Positions 56,201 to 62,200 of a stretch of DNA of 64,000 bases are shown here, piece after piece (within the stretch, counting starts at the first letter, position 1; the number at the start of each line of letters is the position of its first letter). The position numbers were made by a program, and so were the translations under genes. The stretch covers positions 16,820,001 to 16,884,000 of the forward strand of contig CM074184.1 in NCBI GenBank assembly GCA_037179385.1. The letters are read 5' to 3'. This DNA is from Holothuria scabra. Taxonomy: Eukaryota; Echinodermata; Holothuroidea; Aspidochirotida; Holothuriidae. A model generated the notes under the pieces. The model ran no database searches. It saw only the letters and a program-made list of their open reading frames with translations, and was not told where the DNA came from.

Positions 56201-59200
56201 CAAATTTCGTATCCAATAGTTGTGTTAAAATTTTGAGTGTGGAGGTGTCTTGACCTGTAATGGTTTTGTGCATGATTTGTAAAGATGTCTGGTCACTAAT
56301 TTTTGAAAATCAAATTGAGCCATTAAGTGCCAGCTCATAAAACACTTTATTTGCATGTAGGATGTGCGGATTGTCTAAGTTAGCTGTTTGTCATTGGTAG
56401 GCGAAGAAACCTTAAAAGCTTTGGAAAAAAATTTCAAATTTCATGAACCAACTCAATGAGCCACTTCAACCCAACAGGCAAGGAAATGTCAAACAAAGTT
56501 TAATAAGAAGAAAATATGTTTTAATCATTTGAAGAGGTGTATTTTTGCATATTCAAGGCTTGCTTGTTTCCTGGACTTGAATACCCCCAGAAAGTGTGTG
56601 CATAGTCATGAATGTTTCATGAGATACTATGAAAAGACATTGTGATAGTCATTGGGTTTTGTCATCTTAACATATATGGGAGCCTGAATGAGGAACTTGA
56701 CGTTTACTGTAATAAACATTAATCTTGTGAAGGGAATTTTCTTTCATTAGTTGTTATGGCATGATTTTCTTCCAACACTTTTTGGTACTGCTATCCATAA
56801 TAAACGCAGTACCTTGGTTCATGCTATTGTAGTATATTATTTTAGGATCCATGAAAAATATTTACTTGTATTCATTTCATTCATAGATATTAATGAGTGT
56901 GCATCAGGACCATGCTTAAATGGAGCACAGTGCAGAGATATGGTAAATGGTTTTCAGTGCATCTGTGCAGCAGGATTTGAAGGACAGTTTTGTCAGACCA
57001 GTAAGTGAAGCAAATTGTAGATATTAATAGAATAATGATCATCTTTTAACATCTTTATGAAGTATAGAACTTGTTGAATGATGTATTTGTCTGTAGAAAC
57101 CTTGCTTTAATCAAATGTTTTCTCAACTGGCCTCTTCCATCCTTGATTATAAGTTTTTCAGACTTGTAATAAGTACCCCAAATAATCAATTTTTTGATTT
57201 TTTGATTTTTACCTGATATCTTCTTAGCACTGATAAATTTTGTAAGAAAAGTAAATCAACCTTACTTTATGTGTTGTAGGTCAAAAATTCATAGCTAAGG
57301 TCACTAAAATTCAAATTATGTAGTGAGCCCCACCTTGTTAATTGGGGATGGAACTTAGCATGAATAATTTGCATACATATGATGTAGGTGCATTGAATGA
57401 TTAAAGCATTATGCAGATAAAAGGATTAAAGCATTATGCAGACAAGGGGAAGTAAGCTCAGCGAAATGTTTTGTGTTTTTTTTCGCGCACCTAATTACTC
57501 AGCAAATTATCAAATAACAAACATGATTGATTCTTTTTGCCATTAATGTCACTTCTCTTACTGGTTGTGCCAAACCTGAGCTTTTAGATCAGGACTATTG
57601 CTAGTACCATTTACTATTGCTCAAGGGTGTTCTAAAGATGATGCCATCACAGCAAAATAATTCCATCTGTGAAATGTAGATGTGAGCCAAGTGCTCAGGC
57701 CCAGGGCTGAGTGTGAGATTAGTGGCCCTTGTGTCGAAAGGAATCAAACATATTTGATTATTTAAGTTATCTGAGGCAAAAGTATCATCAAAGCATACCC
57801 CTTCATGTGAGAAGGCAGCTGAGCAAAATGACATGTAAAACATTGTGCTGAGCTAGTTTATCTGTGAGTGTGTCAGGCTGAAAAGGACCCTTATGTTGCA
57901 GATTTAGGTGAAGGCTATCTGGATTAATGCTAGCTTCAGACTCTAGGAGCCTATTTCACTGATGTTTAGCCATCATCACAGAATCTTAAATCAATCTCAA
58001 TTTAGTGGTGGATTTTTTCAAAATTGATTTCACTAAACTTTAAAAATCAATTTTTCATCACTAATAGCGATTGCTTTAATAGTGAAACCCACATTCCACA
58101 ACTAGGGGTAATTTCTTGTTTGCAGATGACTTAGTAATGAACACTTAAATTGTTATTAGTAAAATCAGGGTGAGAACTCTTTAAGTATACTTCTGTATTT
58201 TGGCATTGCTGTAAGGTCTAGGATATAAAAATGGATATTTTAGTGGTTGCAAAATATATCTTATTCATCATTTTTCCACATCCATAGCTTGTTCATGAAA
58301 AGATTTGTACAACTGTACCTTATCAAAAACCAGATCACCTATTTGTGTGCCAAATTTACTTTTGTGAGCTTTTCTTTTTCACCAATTTTAGTTTCAGATG
58401 TGAATGATTGCCTTCCTTCGCCATGTTTAAACGGTGGTCAGTGCACTGATATTGGTAATACCTTTCGTTGTGTCTGTGCTGCAGGATTTGAAGGCAATAC
58501 ATGTGCAATAAGTAAGTAATTTAGTTATGAATTCAATGTAATTTAATATTGGTAAAATAATATCCTTCACAGTTCATGTATCTCCTGTTACCATTAAGAA
58601 AGTAAGCTTTTAAATTCAGAGTTAATATGGTGTGGGTTTGCCTTGAACTCAGATAATTCTGATTAGTCTCCCTAAAGGTTTTAAGGGAAATTTGAACAGA
58701 TTATTTTGCTGATGAGGAAAAGTACTAAAGAATGTGCATGGTATTACCATGTAAATATTCTCCTTAACATCTCTAGAGATATGAGGAGGGGCTGAATGAA
58801 GCTGAAAGCAAAATTTGGTGCAACAGAACATCCTTACCCTTGGAAATTAATGTCTTCCTTTCATCTATCTCCTTCATACATTTTAAGATTTAAGGTTTTT
58901 TTTATCTAGAAAAATCATTGTCAGGTTTGTAAGACATCTTTTACTTTCCAGTAGGATCCATAATTTTCCTTGAGTTAGTTACCAGAGAAAAAGTGTGTAC
59001 AGTCATGGATGTGTTCCTTATATCATCACATAAAAGATCATGGAAGAGTGGGAGAGTTTTATCATCTCAAATTGTGTGGTACCCTGAATGAGAAAGTGAG
59101 CTCTTTACTGCCATAAGTGGGAACCTTATGACGACACTTTAGAAAGATACTGAGCAGTTCCTTTCATGGGTAGTGATTTTCTGCCAAAACTTATGAAAAC

Positions 59201-62200
59201 TCTTTGCAAGAGTGTGTAATCCATTAGTCTTATATGTGTAATAATATCATAATTTAGCACTTGCAGAAAAATTCCACCTGCACTTTTATCATATATAGAC
59301 ACTGAAGAGTGTGCATTGGGGCAATGCTTAAATGGAGCGCAGTGTATAGATATGATAAATGCTGTTCAATGCATCTGTGCCGCAGGATTTGAAGGACAGT
59401 TTCGTCAAACAGCTAATTGGAACAATTGCTAGATGGCAGTAATGATCATCATTTAAAAAACAGTGCAACATAGTATTCCATTAAATGCTGTTTACATGTT
59501 AGAAGAGAGACTTGTATAAAACATTTTCTCAACTTGTCACAGTCCTTCATTATATTTTCTCATGCTTTTGGCAAATAACCTTCTTTATCCTACATGTTGT
59601 TATGAACCTGTAATTTTTCTTGCACCTGCACAATGTGAATTATGGAAAGTAAACAAACCCCTTTGTAGGTTTTGTGGGTGAAAGTTGATCTAAAGTGAAT
59701 GGAAGTCAATTTCTGAAATAATTTCCAACTTGAAACACCATGCAAATCCTGATATTCCTGCAACAGAGTGTTTTGGAAGTCATATGTAAGCACTGGGATG
59801 TGCCTAACTGGTCAACATAATTGCAATCGCTATTTTAACAAACTCTTTCACAAGAGTACTCTATGAGCAGGAAAATAAAAGCTACACTCAGAGGTGTTAA
59901 CTGAGGGACACACATTAGTTTTCAACTAATGTATTTTAGAAGAGAAGCATGAATGTTTTGGCAAACATCTATTATGTAGATTTCATTACTGAAGGTGAAG
60001 TTCATCCGTCTGAGTTCATGGCAGTTTCAAACTCTGAAAACATTGTTAACATGGTATTCACAGTTAGAATGCATTGGTACATTGACATTCTTCGAATTGT
60101 GATGTGTTAAATTGACTAAAGTGTATTTTGTTGAGTGGTCAAAGGTCATTTGATGTTGCATGAGGATGAATATGAAGACGTACTTGATACTGTACCAAAA
60201 GACAGCTCAATTTTAAAAGTTGAAAACATTCTGATACATTGTGTTGAACAGGAATTTATTGAATTTAAAACAAAAGTCCTGTCACAGCTTTCGTTATTGA
60301 TAATAACATGGCTTTTCTATATCAAGAGTTCAAATCTGACACATTGTAAACATGATATCTAACGGTAACATGGTTTGTGTATGCATGAACTAGAAGACCG
60401 CGTGTTTGGTCTAACGGTAGAGCATTCGCCTCTCATACGGAAGGCCTGGGTTCTATTCCCAGGTCAAGTCAGACCAAAGACTCTAAAAAATGGAACCTAC
60501 TGCTGTTGTGCGTGATGCTGCGCATAAGCAATGGAGTAGGGAAAACAAGCCAGTGAGCCACACCTGGAAAAAAGGTTGTGGCTGGCTCGACTTGAACCAA
60601 TAGTTTGAAAACTAGGCCGTAAATCTCCATCTAACTAACTGCACGAACTGGAATACTTCTGATGAAAGCCCACCTCCCTATTTCTGCAAAATACTAGACA
60701 TAAATAGTTTGAAATAGTTTTCAAAATGAGTTCATAAAAGTTGCTTGCACATATAGCATCCTTGTTGGGCCATATGCAGATTTACAAAACATGAATAGTG
60801 ATTTTAAAGCTGAAATAATTTTGAAGTTAAGGAAAAATGCAATAGAGTGTGCATGGTGGTATCTTCCTAAAGGTGTTGGGTTTATAATGTTTAAATCTGA
60901 AGACTAGCTAAAAATGACTTGGTTCATATAGGGGAACCTTTCTAATGGCACCCTCTTTCACCTTCCATACTAGTAAAGTTGTTTAAAAACAAAATAAAAT
61001 TTTTTTTAAGGAAATGCAAATAAAAACAAAATGGTCAAATAGAACAACATGAAGAAATGAATGGCTTTTACTTGAAGTTGTCAAGTTAGTTGCATTTCCT
61101 GTTTATCTTATCAGAGAGTCATGCCCTAGCTGGCAGCTCTTGTAAGGGCGTGTTCCCACTTGATCCCCCTATGCTGATTGCCCCAAGCTCAATCAACTGG
61201 AATTTTTTTGTGACCAAAAAGTGTGTTTGATCGCTTGTGCAAGATCTGATTCCCTCCTCCGGTTCAAGTAACAGGAAGTTGTTTCATTGAAATTATGTGT
61301 GCAGGCAGGTCAGGTTTGTTTACACAAGTTTGTGTGGAGTGAGGAGCTTTGCTGCAGAAGTAGGGCATTGATCTTGGATCACCTTGATTCCCCATTGTGT
61401 TCCCACTTGTTTTCTTGATCACTTGCATGCAGTCTGATCCTCCCTGAACGGGCAAAATAGATGCATTATAACAGTAGTTCAGCTGAGTGCAAACAATATG
61501 CATGGTTTTCAAGTTTACATGTGTAGGCTAGATACAAACATAAAATGGAGCAAGGTGTGAAACAGAAACAATTTTATTACAGCTTTTTTGGGACAAAATC
61601 TGTGGTATCAGGTTCACAGGCCCTTAATTTCAGGAATGTTGTAATGAACAAAATACTGATTTTGTATTAAACTTTTGAAGAAACCTCTTTTTGGCACTCA
61701 GAAATGGCCCTTTCTTTTTCCTAGACACCCCAGAAAGTTTGTGTACATAATTATGGCTGGTGTTTCATAATATGGCCATGGAAAAGTCATGTCATGGTAG
61801 GGTCATTCAGTTTCGTCATCTTAAAATGTATCAGAAACAGAATGAGAAAGTTGGCTCTTTACCGCATTTAACAGGAATCTGGACATTTTAGAAAACATGT
61901 GGAGCAGTTCCTTTCATTCATTGGTATTGCAAGATTTTCTAACAACACTTTGTGGTACTTTTAACAAGGAACTGCTGTACCTTGGTTCATGTTTGTGTAG
62001 TTACATTACTATAGGAACTAGTGAAAACTTCTCCTTTTATCTGTTACATTCATAGATATTAATGAGTGTGCATCAGGACCATGTTTAAATGGAGCACAGT
62101 GCAGAGATATGGTAAATGGTTTTCAGTGCATATGTGCAGCAGGATTTGAAGGACAGTTTTGTCAGACTGGTAAGTGAAGCAAATACTAGATATCAACAGA

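Larger units (their letters stand above)
52686..56886. other. Introns around exons 54071 and 54811
   Basis: 52740-52960 and 54230-54460 are similar (atggatcaaattgtatttgg then attagcctgctttcttc-like), a trace of exon-intron duplication. 54925-56886 has related units of the ~150-bp repeat and the recurrent block at 56357-56470. No additional exon. Confidence 0.5.

Noticed and set aside
57945..58095. Another MITE with cctatttcact-like ends
   Set aside because: The candidate ends pair over too few bases to claim.
60396..60480. Possible tRNA gene
   Set aside because: A T-arm and A/B-box-like sequence are present, but the acceptor stem does not pair and the sequence continues into a SINE body with flanking duplications.
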